A stretch of 64,000 nt of DNA. Origin: CATQHD01 sp965243165. Lineage in GTDB: Bacteria > Actinomycetota > Acidimicrobiia > Spongiisociales > Spongiisociaceae. Positions 1 to 8,777 of this stretch are shown here, piece after piece (positions within the stretch are counted from its first letter, which is position 1; each line of letters begins with the position of its first letter). The notes under the pieces are model-generated. The model was not told the DNA's origin and did no database searches. It worked only from the letters and a program-made list of their open reading frames with translations. A program made the position numbers and the translations under genes. Where the stretch lies: the NCBI GenBank assembly GCA_965243165.1, contig OZ251535.1:1860001-1924000 (forward strand), written 5' to 3'.

Positions 1-675
1 CTGGTGGAGGACGGCCGGATCACCTCGGCGGCGGTCGTCGGCTGGGAGGACGCCGACGTCCGCGCCGCCTTCGCCCGGTACGGGCCGGTGCGGATCGAGG
101 CGGACGTCCGCGCCGCCGCCCTCGCCGAGGCCCGGCTGGGGGCCGCCGATCTGCCCTCCGTCTCCCTCTACATCAACCTGGGGACCGGCATCAGCCACTG
201 CCTGCTGCTCGACGGCCGTCCGTTCGAAGGGCAGCACGGACGGGCCCTGATGTGCGGCTCGGCCCTGCTGACCGTGCTCGACGAGGAGGCGAACCGGCTG
301 GTGGACTGCCGCCTGGAAGACGTCGCCTCCGGGCGGGGTATATCCGAGCGTTACCGCCGCCTCACCGGGGAGGACGTCCCCGCTCTGGAAGTATTCGGGC
401 GGGCGGACGGCGGCGACCCCGACGCCCGGCTGGCGGTCGGCCAGGCCGTGGACCTGCTGGGGCGTATGACCGCAATCCTGATCGACATCCTCGACCCCGG
501 CTGCGTGATCATCGGCGGCGGCCTGACCAATGCCCCGAACCTGGTCGAACAGGTGGGCGGGACAGCCCGCACCGCCGTCTGGTCGGACCGGGCCCGGCAG
601 ACGCCCATCACCGCCGGGCGCGCCGGCCGGTGGGCGGGCGTTATCGGCGCCGGCCTGGCCCTCCTGGGTGAGTAG
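1..675 (+). CDS. ROK-family sugar kinase/regulator, C-terminal part (cut by window edge)
   Basis: The frame is open from the first base, so the gene begins upstream; about 224 residues are visible. The segment YINLGTGISHCLLLDGRPF followed by GQHGRA resembles the phosphate-binding and sugar-binding region of ROK proteins, and DPGCVIIGGGL near the C-terminus matches the conserved IIGGG turn of that family. The usual ROK zinc motif (HGxxxxxxCxCGxxGCxE) is not recognisable: where it should follow, the sequence reads ALMCGSALLTVLDEE, so a zinc-binding glucokinase role is doubtful. ROK proteins either phosphorylate sugars in the cytoplasm or act as sugar-responsive repressors. Whether an N-terminal HTH exists cannot be seen. 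A dispersed repeat starts directly after the stop codon. Confidence 0.7.
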   Translation: MVEDGRITSAAVVGWEDADVRAAFARYGPVRIEADVRAAALAEARLGAADLPSVSLYINLGTGISHCLLLDGRPFEGQHGRALMCGSALLTVLDEEANRLVDCRLEDVASGRGISERYRRLTGEDVPALEVFGRADGGDPDARLAVGQAVDLLGRMTAILIDILDPGCVIIGGGLTNAPNLVEQVGGTARTAVWSDRARQTPITAGRAGRWAGVIGAGLALLGE

Positions 676-1060
676 GTCCAAGGAGGCCGAGGCGCCCGGT
701 TTATCACCCCCGTCATCCAACGAGCGCGCCCCGGCCGAAGCCGGAGAATCGAAGCGGTCGAGTCCCGCGAAATGTCTTCGAACATACGTACCTCTATACG
801 AAGGCCCTAAAATTTGGTATACCTATTGGGCTGATGCACAAACACCGCCGCGAGTTCTGGAGAGGGCGGCGGTCAGAAACGGATCCCGTTCGGTCCGGCC
901 CCGTCGGGCCGGAGGCGGCCTCGTGCGGCCCGGCGGATTTTCGTTCAAGGAGGCGGCGGCGGGGGATGGGCCCGGGTTTGGCGGCGGCGGGGGCCGATTT
1001 TTCGCGTTCTTGGGGGCGTTTGAGTTGGGTTGGAATCAAACTCCAAACCATGGTTACACA
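676..1060 (+). repeat. Dispersed structured repeat, copy R1
   Basis: Copy 1 of a family found five times in this window, plus one decayed copy. The conserved core is 811-1006. It contains the palindrome GGTATACC and an 8-bp perfect hairpin (ACCGCCGC at 844-851, GCGGCGGT at 866-873, 14-nt loop). Next comes a second GC-rich inverted repeat (CCGGCCC, 4-nt loop, GGGCCGG) and then a strong Shine-Dalgarno-like AAGGAGG. Upstream of the core, 676-735 aligns with part of copy R4 but is internally shortened. Indels between copies are not multiples of three, so the element is not protein-coding. It fills most of the gap between the ROK stop codon and the convergent LLM gene. Confidence 0.85.
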
Positions 1061-1120
1061 ATCTGATAAACCGGCGCGGGCGGCGTCCCGCCCCGCGTGC
1101 GGCAGGAACAATCGGGCTAG
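1051..1120. repeat. 70-bp repeat, first of a pair (partner at 37297-37366)
   Basis: About 70 bp here align with 37297-37366. Shared blocks include GAACAATCGG, AACCGGCGC and CCCGCCCCGCG. Both copies lie immediately beyond the 3' end of a minus-strand gene (LLM oxidoreductase here, Fic there) and read in the same direction. The centre, GCGGGCGGC...CCGCCCCGC, can fold into a GC hairpin, so a terminator-like or REP-like role is possible. No T-tract follows. Confidence 0.55.
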
Positions 1121-1158
1121 ACCGGACGGTTGCTTCCTGAGCCGCCGAACTCGAGGCT

Positions 1159-2115
1159 TCACGGCCGGCGGCGTTCCTCCAGCAGCGCCTTGACCTGGGC
1201 GGCTGCTTCCATGTCGACCGCCCTGACCACGAAGGAGCCGAAGCCGCAGTCCGCCAGCCGTTGGATGCCGTCCGCCGCTTCCTCGGGCGTCCCCACCTGG
1301 TAGAAGGGCGACCGCCGAACCCGTTCGGGGTCGACCCCGTGCGCGGCGGCGGCTTCTTCGACCGCCTGCTCGGACCGCTCCCCCACCGCCACTCGGAAGA
1401 AGAGCATGTCGAGGGCGGCGTTCTGCTTCGACGCCTCTCGGACCGACCGCGCCTTTTGGGCCAAATCCTCGTATTCGGCCCGGGCGGCCTCGGCGGGCAG
1501 GTCTTCCCTCCGCCCGGACCGCAGCGGGGCGGTGATCGAGACCACATCGGCCGCCTCGGCGGCCGCCGCCAGCAGCTTGGGGCCGCCTCCCCCCACGATG
1601 ATGGGCGGATGGGGTTTCTGGACGGGGCGCACCATCGGGGTGAGGCGGGTGCGGTACCACCTTCCCTCGTGGTCCACCTGCTCCTGGGTCCAGCACGCCC
1701 GGATCAGGTCCACCGCCTCCCGCAGCCGGGAGATGCGGCGGGAGGGCCGGTCCATCTCCCGGCCCAGGGCGCGGTAGTCGGGCGGCCACCATCCGGCCCC
1801 CAACCCCAGCTCGGCCCGCCCGCTGGAGAGCTCGTCGAGGGCGGCGAAGTCCCGCGCCGTCATGGCCGGGTGGCGGAGGTCGTTGGCGAGCATGTAGGCG
1901 CCGATCCGCAGCGAGGTGGCGGACGCAACCGCCGCCAGGGCGGGCACAGGGGAGATCACCTCGTTGAAGTGGTCGGGGATGTAGAAGGCGTCGTATCCGA
2001 GCTCCTCGGCCCGTTCGGCCGCCTCGACCACCGTCCCGTAGGTCAGCGGGGGCGATATCAGTACTCCGAACCGGAGCCGGCGGGGGGCGGGCGGCGGAGG
2101 CGGCGGGGCGCCCAT
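1159..2115 (-). CDS. LLM-class flavin/F420-dependent oxidoreductase
   Basis: A protein of 318 residues with a luciferase-like (beta/alpha)8 barrel. RFGVLISPPLTY is the first strand, then AERAEELGYDAFYIPDHF, a mid-barrel GLGAGWWPPDY loop and PPIIVGGGGPK, which are typical of actinobacterial F420- or FMN-dependent monooxygenases/reductases of the MSMEG_2516-like type. The substrate cannot be predicted. The start ATG overlaps the uvrB stop (TGATG), so the two are translationally coupled. The N-terminus begins with a Pro run (MGAPPPPPPAP), so a start closer to RFGVLIS is possible. The 3' side is the repeat-rich 676-1120 region. Confidence 0.85.
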   Translation of the reverse strand: MGAPPPPPPAPRRLRFGVLISPPLTYGTVVEAAERAEELGYDAFYIPDHFNEVISPVPALAAVASATSLRIGAYMLANDLRHPAMTARDFAALDELSSGRAELGLGAGWWPPDYRALGREMDRPSRRISRLREAVDLIRACWTQEQVDHEGRWYRTRLTPMVRPVQKPHPPIIVGGGGPKLLAAAAEAADVVSITAPLRSGRREDLPAEAARAEYEDLAQKARSVREASKQNAALDMLFFRVAVGERSEQAVEEAAAAHGVDPERVRRSPFYQVGTPEEAADGIQRLADCGFGSFVVRAVDMEAAAQVKALLEERRRP

Positions 2116-4133
2116 CAGCCGGTCACCTCGCTCAGCTCCCGCATCTCCCGGCGCAGCTCGGCCACCTCGTCCCGCAGGCGCGCCGCGTACTCGAAACGCA
2201 GATCGCGGGCGGCCTCCCGCATCTCGTCCTCCAGGCTCTGGATGAGGCGGCCCAGGTCTTCGCCCGCCAGCTCGATAGGCGCCCGGATCTCCATGTCCTC
2301 GCGCCGCCTCCCCCGCCGGGTCTTGGACGCCGGCCCCGAAGACACCAGCTCGAGGATGTCCGACACCTTCTTGCGGATGGTCTGGGGGTCGATGCCGTGC
2401 TCCTCGTTGTATTCGATCTGCAGATTGCGCCGCCGGTTGGTCTCGCCGATGGCCGCCTGCATCGAGCGGGTCACCTCGTCCGCGTACATGATCACCCGCC
2501 CCGACACGTTGCGGGCCGCCCGCCCGATGATCTGGATGAGGCTGGTCTCCGACCGGAGGAAACCTTCCTTGTCGGCGTCGAGGATGGCCACCAGCGACAC
2601 CTCCGGCAAATCGAGGCCCTCCCGCAGCAGGTTGATGCCCACCAGCACGTCGTACTCCCCCAGACGCAGCTCCCTGAGCAGCTGGATGCGCTCCAGGGTG
2701 TCGATCTCCGAATGAAGGTAGCGGGCCCTGACCCCCAGCTCCAGCAAATAGTCGGTCAGATCCTCCGACATCTTCTTGGTGAGGGTGGTGACCAGCACCC
2801 GGGCGTCGGCGGCCGTCTGCGCCCGTATCTCTTCCAACAGGTCGTCGATCTGGCCCTTGGCGGGGCGCACCACCACCTCCGGGTCCACCAGGCCGGTGGG
2901 CCGGACTATCTGCTCGACGATGTTGTCGGAGCGGCGGCGCTCGAACGGGCCGGGGGTGGCCGACATGAAGATCACCTGGCCGGTCTTCTCCAGCCATTCG
3001 TCGAAGCGGAGGGGGCGGTTGTCGACCGCCGAGGGAAGCCGGAAGCCGTGTTCCACCAGCACGTCCTTGCGGCTCCGGTCGCCCTCGTACTGGCCGTGCA
3101 GCTGCGGGACGGCCACATGACTCTCGTCGATGACCGTAACGAAATCGTCGGGGAAGTAGTCGAGCAGCGTGTAGGGGGGTTCGCCCGGTTCCCGCCCGTC
3201 GATGTGCCGGCTGTAGTTCTCGATCCCCGAACAGAAACCCACCTCCCGGATCATCTCCATGTCGTATGCGGTGCGCATGCGGAGGCGCTGGGCCTCCAGC
3301 AGCTTCCCGGCCTTCTCCAGTTCGGCCAGCCGCTCCGCCAGCTCCGCTTCGATGCCGACCAAGGCTCTCTCCATCCGCTCCCGGGTGGCGGCGTAATGAG
3401 AAGCCGGATACACCCAGAGCTCTTTCATCTCCTCCAGGAACTCCCCCGTCAAGGGGTTCATGCGAACGATCCGGTCCACTTCCTCCCCGAAGTACTCCAC
3501 CCGGGCCACGGTCTCCTCATAGGCCGGGAAGATCTCCAAGGTGTCGCCCCGCACCCTGAACCGCCCCCGGATCAAGTTGACCTCGTTGCGTTCGTACTGG
3601 ATGTCGACCAGCCGCCGGACGGCCTCATGCAGCGGATACTCCACCCCCTTGACCAGCCGCAGCACCTGCCCGGCGTACTCCTCGGGGCTGCCCAAACCGT
3701 AGATGCAGGAAACGCTGGCCACGATCACCACGTCCTCGCGGAACAGCAGGGAGGAGGTGGCGGCGTGGCGCAGCCGGTCGATCTCGTCGTTGACGGTGGC
3801 GTCCTTCTCGATGTAGGTGTCGGTCTGAGGGATGTACGCCTCGGGCTGGTAATAGTCGTAATAGGACACGAAGTACTCCACCCGGTTGTCCGGAAAGAAC
3901 TGGCGGAACTCCGAAGCCAGCTGAGCGGCCAGCGCCTTGTTGGGGGCGAGCACCAGAGCCGGTCGCTGGAACCCCTCGATGGCCCAGGCGATGGTGGCCG
4001 ACTTCCCCGACCCGGTGATGCCCAGCAGCGTCTGGAAAGGGTCCCCCCGCCCGACCCCCTCCACCAGGGCGGCGATCGCGGCGGGCTGATCCCCCGCCGG
4101 TTCGAACTCGGAATGAACAACGAAGTCAGCCAT
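2115..4133 (-). CDS. uvrB: Excinuclease ABC subunit B (UvrB)
   Basis: A protein of 672 residues, full length for UvrB, the damage-verifying helicase-like subunit of nucleotide excision repair. Visible motifs are the Walker A loop GITGSGKSATIAWA near residue 39, the beta-hairpin YYDYYQPEAYIP that clamps DNA, the DESH motif (VIDESHVAVPQ), the motif-VI region QIIGRAARN, and a C-terminal UVR motif ending FEYAARLRDEVAELRREM that contacts UvrA/UvrC. The Walker A has Ser where many orthologues have Thr, a conservative change. In actinobacteria uvrB commonly follows coaE; here 8.4 kb of accessory DNA separates them. It is coupled to the downstream LLM gene by a one-base stop/start overlap. Confidence 0.98.
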   Translation of the reverse strand: MADFVVHSEFEPAGDQPAAIAALVEGVGRGDPFQTLLGITGSGKSATIAWAIEGFQRPALVLAPNKALAAQLASEFRQFFPDNRVEYFVSYYDYYQPEAYIPQTDTYIEKDATVNDEIDRLRHAATSSLLFREDVVIVASVSCIYGLGSPEEYAGQVLRLVKGVEYPLHEAVRRLVDIQYERNEVNLIRGRFRVRGDTLEIFPAYEETVARVEYFGEEVDRIVRMNPLTGEFLEEMKELWVYPASHYAATRERMERALVGIEAELAERLAELEKAGKLLEAQRLRMRTAYDMEMIREVGFCSGIENYSRHIDGREPGEPPYTLLDYFPDDFVTVIDESHVAVPQLHGQYEGDRSRKDVLVEHGFRLPSAVDNRPLRFDEWLEKTGQVIFMSATPGPFERRRSDNIVEQIVRPTGLVDPEVVVRPAKGQIDDLLEEIRAQTAADARVLVTTLTKKMSEDLTDYLLELGVRARYLHSEIDTLERIQLLRELRLGEYDVLVGINLLREGLDLPEVSLVAILDADKEGFLRSETSLIQIIGRAARNVSGRVIMYADEVTRSMQAAIGETNRRRNLQIEYNEEHGIDPQTIRKKVSDILELVSSGPASKTRRGRRREDMEIRAPIELAGEDLGRLIQSLEDEMREAARDLRFEYAARLRDEVAELRREMRELSEVTG

Positions 4134-4182
4134 CAGGCGAGTCTATATGAGAGTCTTCGAGGTTGCTGCCCGCCGCCATAGA

Positions 4183-4617
4183 TCAGATCAAAGACCGCAA
4201 GATGACAACCGCTATGGCGAGAGCACCGTAAAACGGGTAGATAGAGAACGACCCAAGACTGCGGAGACAGGTCCTAGGCACAGACCCGGCAGGCTTCACG
4301 ACATACAGATCAGCCGTCTTCAACTCACCCCGCGCCAACTTCTGGACGAAGGAGTCATAAGAACCCCGAAAAGCCCTTTCCAGCGCAAGGTAATACGCGT
4401 CGAGCACCAGAAAGGGCAACCACGGCACCAGCGATACCAGGACATAGTCAGGACGATCCACTCTGACAGACAGGATCAGGCCGGCCGACAGGATGGTTAC
4501 ACACCAGACTTTACAAGCTCTGCTGTTTTCTGCCATCCTCAAGATCACATCTTGCAAAATTTTCAAGTGGGTCTGCACAGAAGTAGATTCGGCATTGAAA
4601 GCATCAGATCCTGACAT
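4183..4617 (-). CDS. Small membrane protein, function unknown
   Basis: A protein of 144 residues. The N-terminal soluble part carries HLKILQDVILRMAENSRACK, followed by hydrophobic segments around VWCVTILSAGLILSV and YVLVSLVPWLPFLVL, then LDAYYLALERAFRGSYDSFV, and a C-terminal segment FYGALAIAVVILRSLI. From memory this pattern (IQDVIxRMAxNS ... LDAYYLxxERxFRxLYD) recurs in a widespread family of small bacterial membrane proteins without assigned function, often in accessory regions. It lies just upstream of uvrB on the same strand, 49 bp away, but its composition is less GC-rich. It marks the uvrB-side edge of the accessory block. Confidence 0.7.
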   Translation of the reverse strand: MSGSDAFNAESTSVQTHLKILQDVILRMAENSRACKVWCVTILSAGLILSVRVDRPDYVLVSLVPWLPFLVLDAYYLALERAFRGSYDSFVQKLARGELKTADLYVVKPAGSVPRTCLRSLGSFSIYPFYGALAIAVVILRSLI

Positions 4618-4888
4618 GGATACTCCTTATTTCAACATCCTCCTCTGTCCAATCAGAAATAAGTTCAGTTGCCATTGTCTGCATCTCCTTTTACTCCCAG
4701 TAATGCGTTGATTGGACGGAGGATGATGGCTGATCGTTGGATACAGACCTTACCATCCCCTGTTGAGAGTGGATTATAGCGGCGGATCGCATCAAGGCGA
4801 GTTCAGGAAACCAAATATACTTTCCATTGTAATATAATACAAAGCAATGATATCTTATCTCAACATATGTAGTTTGACCCCGTAACCA
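4618..4888. other. AT-rich non-coding gap
   Basis: No gene with coding character is seen. The stretch is clearly AT-rich against the GC-rich background, especially about 4820-4870 where TTGTAATATAATAC occurs. It probably holds the promoter of the small membrane protein gene at 4183-4617 (minus strand). No exact promoter can be assigned with confidence. Confidence 0.5.
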
Positions 4889-5025
4889 GACAGGCCAAAG
4901 AACTCCGCGATTGGTCAGGCGCGGCGCTCCGTGAGCAGCAGGCCGGCCAGGCGGTCCACCTTCGAGGCGAGCTGGCACGCCGGCGTTGGGTGTCCGCCGC
5001 CAAGCCGGCAACCTCCAATCACTCT
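4889..5025 (-). pseudogene. Duplicated 3' end of coaE (left flank of the surface-gene island)
   Basis: About 137 bp align with 12541-12680, the last ~35 codons of coaE plus ~26 bp after its stop. On the minus strand the shared C-terminus reads LASKVDRLAGLLLTERRA here and LASEVDRLAGLLLTEHRA in coaE. The upstream part is out of frame, so this is a remnant, not a gene. It is fused on its right to sequence resembling the Gln/Pro/Thr-rich tail of the neighbouring lipoprotein-like genes (PQAEDA in the shifted frame). Its orientation matches that of coaE, so the two copies form direct repeats around about 7.5 kb. Confidence 0.8.
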
Positions 5026-5068
5026 CCAGGGCCGAGATCGCATCTTCGGCCTGCGGCAAGCCGGAGCT

Positions 5069-7114
5069 TCATCCGGGAGCTGAGCCGAGCGGAACAGGCG
5101 GCGGCAGCACCGTCGCCCCCTCCCCCTCGTACACGGCGCCGGTCTGCCGGTAGAAGTCCTGCAACTCGTTGGCATCAGTCACCAGCAACGGCAACCCAGG
5201 ATCAACACCGATTCGCCCCCCGGTCAACACGAGCCTCTCTTCGGCGGCTTCTTTGATCTGACGCACCAGCTCATCGAGGGGCATATTCATCTGGCTTAAC
5301 AGATCTGGGTTGTTTGTAAACTTCACATCATCAGATACAGCTCGCACTTCGCTCTCGTTTCGTTGCACATACCATAAACTATGAAACAGAGGCTGGATGT
5401 ACCATGCTTCTACAGAAGTGGTCCAGACTGGACCGAGAAACATCACCAGTTCCTTTCCTGGATAAACCGATATCTTAGAATGTACTTCACGTTCATCATC
5501 TTCGGGTATTATAGAAGTTTCTCCCAGTTTTGACCAGGATATCACCCGCTCTTGCATCGCAACGGTCAATTCCGATGGGCCTTCACCAACGATGTATTCG
5601 TTAACTCTGGCCTCCATGAAGCATATATAAAGAGCGTATTCATCATAGAACCAAGTATCTCCCTGATCGGGGTCATGAGCGAATGGGGTTGATGGATATA
5701 TATCACATCGGGTAGTGTCTGGTCTGATCGTTGCTCTGACAATTATATGAGGAGTTGCCATGCCACCGCTTATGCTTCCCAAGAGAACTTCAGAAAAGGT
5801 TGGTAGCTTGGTCAACAGGGTTGTAGTAGCACCAACTGCGGTTCGCATACTGGCAGGTATTTCTCTAGGGCAGGTATCTTTTTTGGAGTTTTCAAGAGGA
5901 ACACAAGGAGGAATATTTTCTTCCAGATAAGAAACCGGACGCCTTGCCATGACGGTTGCTGACTCGTCCTCCGGCTCGGTTGTGCTGGCTGTCGTAGTGG
6001 TCTCCTCGATCTGTGGTTGGATGGCACCGGTGGTGGTAGGGGTCTGATCGGAGTCTTCAGCTCCGGGAACAGGCGGCGGCAACACCGTTGCCCCCTCCCC
6101 CTCGTACACCGCGCCGGTCTGCTGGTAGAAGTCCTGCAACTTGTTAGCGTCGGTCACCAGCATCGGCAACCCAGGATCAACACCGATCCGCCCCCCGGTC
6201 AACACAAGCCTCCCCTCGGCGGCTTCTTTGATCTGACGCACCAACTCATCAAGGGGCATGTTCATCTGACTGCGCAACTCATCGGTGGTAACCCTGTGTA
6301 TGTAACGGGCCACTGTCCGCACCTCATCCTCATGCCGTTGCACAAACCACAAGCTACGGAAAAATGAGGATACCTCCCATACTTCCACTGCAGTTGTCGG
6401 AGGAATCCCCAGAAACATCACCAACTCCTTGCCCTCATATTCTGAAACCCGAGAATAAGCATCGAGTTCAATCTGCTCTTCAACTATTGGCATCCCTCCT
6501 GAGATCGGCCGGTCAATCAACTTATGATAAAATGATATGGTCAGGTTTGGCGGTCCGTTTCCCACTAAATATTCGTTTATTCTGACCTCCATAAAACAGT
6601 AATAATCAACATGCTCCTCTATTATATATGAAGAAGTATGGTCCTGATCATGATCAAATCTCACTATAGGGTAAATATCACATCTAAAAGTGTCCGATTG
6701 AACAGTGCCTCTAACTACCATATGAGGTACAATGCTGCTGACTTCATACCCCAAGAATATCGTTGCAAAAGAAGGTAAATCTCGCAATAAAGTTGTCGTA
6801 GCACCAACCGGAGCTTCAACGCGGGTCGGCGTGATAAGAGGGCAAGGGTCCTGCACTGAACCTTCAAGAGGAACACATGGAAGGATGACTTCTTCCAAGT
6901 AAGACAACGGCCTTCTAGCCATTACTGTTGCTGACTGGACCGTTGTCAAAGTTGTTTCTTCAAGTGGATCAAGTGTCGTATCTGGAATAGAAGATGACAC
7001 TACATCCGACTCAATCTCGGAAGAAGCCGCCAGGTCATACTCGCCTGCACCACACGCCTGGCCCAACAATATCAGTCCAACAAACGCTATCGCGATTTTC
7101 GGCTGTTTCATCAT
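5069..7114 (-). CDS. Lipoprotein-like surface protein with two copies of an unrecognised ~285-aa domain
   Basis: A protein of 681 residues from MMKQPKIAIAFVGLILLG; an earlier in-frame start would overlap the preceding gene. The N-terminus is a signal peptide ending GQACGAGEY, a lipobox-like Cys although the residues before it are atypical. Two paralogous blocks follow (about residues 60-345 and 395-670), each beginning VMARRPxSYLEE and containing CxxYP, a CFMExRxNEYxVGxGP segment, GKELVMFLG and WFVQR or WYVQR. Each ends with near-identical MPLDELVRQIKEAAE, LVLTGGRIGVDPGLP, LVTDAN and QTGAVYEGEGATVLPPPVP. The two blocks are joined by a Thr-rich linker. The same domain occurs once in the next gene upstream. 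The function is unknown; an exported, Cys-containing beta-rich domain is likely. Confidence 0.75.
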   Translation of the reverse strand: MMKQPKIAIAFVGLILLGQACGAGEYDLAASSEIESDVVSSSIPDTTLDPLEETTLTTVQSATVMARRPLSYLEEVILPCVPLEGSVQDPCPLITPTRVEAPVGATTTLLRDLPSFATIFLGYEVSSIVPHMVVRGTVQSDTFRCDIYPIVRFDHDQDHTSSYIIEEHVDYYCFMEVRINEYLVGNGPPNLTISFYHKLIDRPISGGMPIVEEQIELDAYSRVSEYEGKELVMFLGIPPTTAVEVWEVSSFFRSLWFVQRHEDEVRTVARYIHRVTTDELRSQMNMPLDELVRQIKEAAEGRLVLTGGRIGVDPGLPMLVTDANKLQDFYQQTGAVYEGEGATVLPPPVPGAEDSDQTPTTTGAIQPQIEETTTTASTTEPEDESATVMARRPVSYLEENIPPCVPLENSKKDTCPREIPASMRTAVGATTTLLTKLPTFSEVLLGSISGGMATPHIIVRATIRPDTTRCDIYPSTPFAHDPDQGDTWFYDEYALYICFMEARVNEYIVGEGPSELTVAMQERVISWSKLGETSIIPEDDEREVHSKISVYPGKELVMFLGPVWTTSVEAWYIQPLFHSLWYVQRNESEVRAVSDDVKFTNNPDLLSQMNMPLDELVRQIKEAAEERLVLTGGRIGVDPGLPLLVTDANELQDFYRQTGAVYEGEGATVLPPPVPLGSAPG

Positions 7115-7136
7115 TCGCGCCGCCCAGTTCCTGATC

Positions 7137-8777
7137 CTATGCCGATCCCTGAGCAGGAGCATCAGACGAAGGAGCATCGCCTTCAGCCGACGGCTGTGTG
7201 GTGCCAGTCGGAGTCGGGATCGTGTCTTCGGCCTGCGGCAAGGTCGTGGTTCCTTCATCCGGGGGCTGAGTTGTGCCGGTCGCGGTCAAAGTAGTTTCTT
7301 CTTCAGCCTGCGGTTGAGTGGCATCAACATCAACCGCAGGAACAGTAGTCACACCGTTGTCCGCCCCGGGTGGAGCGCTGGTCGTCGTAGTGGCCTCCTC
7401 AGCCTGCGGCCGGGTCGTGCCGGTAGTCGTTGTTCCGCCGTCGGGCGGGGTGGACGTCGTTGTCGTGTCCTCGACCTGCGGCTGAGTAGTACCGGTGGAC
7501 ATCGTGGTAGCCGTCTCTTCCCCCGGCCCGGCGGAAACGGTTGTCGTAGTGATATCCTCGGCCTGCGGTTGGGTGGTGCTGGTGGAAGTCGTGGTGGCGT
7601 CGTCGGTCGGCGGCGGCGAAGACTCTTCCTCACCCGGCACAGGCGGATCCGGGTCCGGCTGGCCCTCGCCAGTCCGAGTCGGGGGCAACTCGGGGTCTTC
7701 AGCCCCGGGAACAGGCGGCGGCAACACCGTTGCCCCATCTCCCTCATATACGGCACCGGTCTGCTGGTAGAAGTCCTGAAGCTTGTTAGCATCGGTCACC
7801 AGCATCGGCAAAGACGCATCAACACCGATCCGCCCCCCGGTCAACACGAGCCTCTCCTCGGCGGCTTCTTTGATCTGACGCACCAACTCATCAAGGGGCA
7901 AATCCAGCTGACTTCGCAACTCATCGGTGGTAGCCCTGTCGATCGACCAAGCCACCGCCCGCGGTGGCTCGCCGTTCTTTCGCTGTACGAACCACCAACC
8001 CCGCTTGAAGGCACGACGGCTCCATGCCTCAACGGCTTGTGTATCAGCTGGTCCAAGAAATATGATCATTTCTTTTCCTTCATAATGAGATATCGTATTA
8101 GATGCATCGGTATATAGTTCTTCAATGCTCGGCCATTCCTCTGGGTAGCTACTGTACAAGAAATACCTATACATCCTAACGGTCAACTCAGGAGGACCAT
8201 CTCCAACAATATACTCATTTACCCGTACTTCTATAAAACAGAAATAAGTAAAAGAATCAAGGATAGGATTAAGAATAGAGGGACGATATTGATCAGTTTC
8301 CACATAATCAAAAAATTCTGTTGGATATAATCCACATCGATTGGTATCAGGGACAACAGTTCCTCTGATCACTATATGAGGAGTAAAGAGAGGAGAATCC
8401 TTTCCAATCAACATATAAAGGAAAGAATCCAACTTAGTGAAAGCAGTAGTAGTCACGTTGGACGGAACCTCAACCGGAGGCAACTTCACAGACAAACACG
8501 GATCAATATCTGAACCATCAATAGGAACACACGGAGGGATGACCTCTTCCAAGTAAGACAACGGCCTTCTAGCCATTACTGTTGCTGGCTGGGCCGTTGT
8601 CATAGTCGTTTCTTCAAGTGGATCAGGCGTCGTATCTGGAATAGTAGATGACACTACGCCGGACTCAACCTCGGTTGGCGTAGGCAGGTTATACTCACCT
8701 GTACCACATGCCTGTTGGAGAAGACCAATCATCACCAACAGAACTATCCAAACAGAGGGTCTCCTGTTATTCATCAT
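7137..8777 (-). CDS. Lipoprotein-like surface protein, one copy of the same domain plus Thr/Gln/Pro-rich tail
   Basis: A protein of 546 residues starting MMNNRRPSVWIVLLVMIG, with a signal peptide and a Cys in LLQQACGTGEY as the probable lipid anchor. AAGGAGG lies 4-7 nt before the tandem ATG codons. Residues ~70-365 are a third copy of the domain found twice in the downstream gene (VMARRPLSYLEE ... LVLTGGRIGVD ... GATVLPPPVP). The last ~180 residues are low complexity, with recurring TTTT and TTQPQAE/RPQAEE units, resembling a wall-spanning or glycosylated stalk. It lies 22 bp from the downstream paralogue, and its ATG overlaps the stop of the small gene upstream, so all appear to form one operon. 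Confidence 0.75.
   Translation of the reverse strand: MMNNRRPSVWIVLLVMIGLLQQACGTGEYNLPTPTEVESGVVSSTIPDTTPDPLEETTMTTAQPATVMARRPLSYLEEVIPPCVPIDGSDIDPCLSVKLPPVEVPSNVTTTAFTKLDSFLYMLIGKDSPLFTPHIVIRGTVVPDTNRCGLYPTEFFDYVETDQYRPSILNPILDSFTYFCFIEVRVNEYIVGDGPPELTVRMYRYFLYSSYPEEWPSIEELYTDASNTISHYEGKEMIIFLGPADTQAVEAWSRRAFKRGWWFVQRKNGEPPRAVAWSIDRATTDELRSQLDLPLDELVRQIKEAAEERLVLTGGRIGVDASLPMLVTDANKLQDFYQQTGAVYEGDGATVLPPPVPGAEDPELPPTRTGEGQPDPDPPVPGEEESSPPPTDDATTTSTSTTQPQAEDITTTTVSAGPGEETATTMSTGTTQPQVEDTTTTSTPPDGGTTTTGTTRPQAEEATTTTSAPPGADNGVTTVPAVDVDATQPQAEEETTLTATGTTQPPDEGTTTLPQAEDTIPTPTGTTQPSAEGDAPSSDAPAQGSA

Noticed and set aside
811..1006. Conserved small protein encoded by the R elements (frame starting MHKHRREF)
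   Set aside because: The start is similar in R1, R4 and R5, but R2 and R3 have changed starts and the frames diverge after non-triplet indels; termini differ in every copy.
2397..4181. 594-codon open frame opposite uvrB
   Set aside because: It mirrors uvrB codon positions; high GC keeps antisense frames open. The protein is His/Gly/Val-rich without domains.
4691..5059. Minus-strand 122-codon frame left of the lipoprotein-like gene
   Set aside because: It merges a lipoprotein-tail fragment and shifted coaE remnant with AT-rich spacer; no start context or domain.
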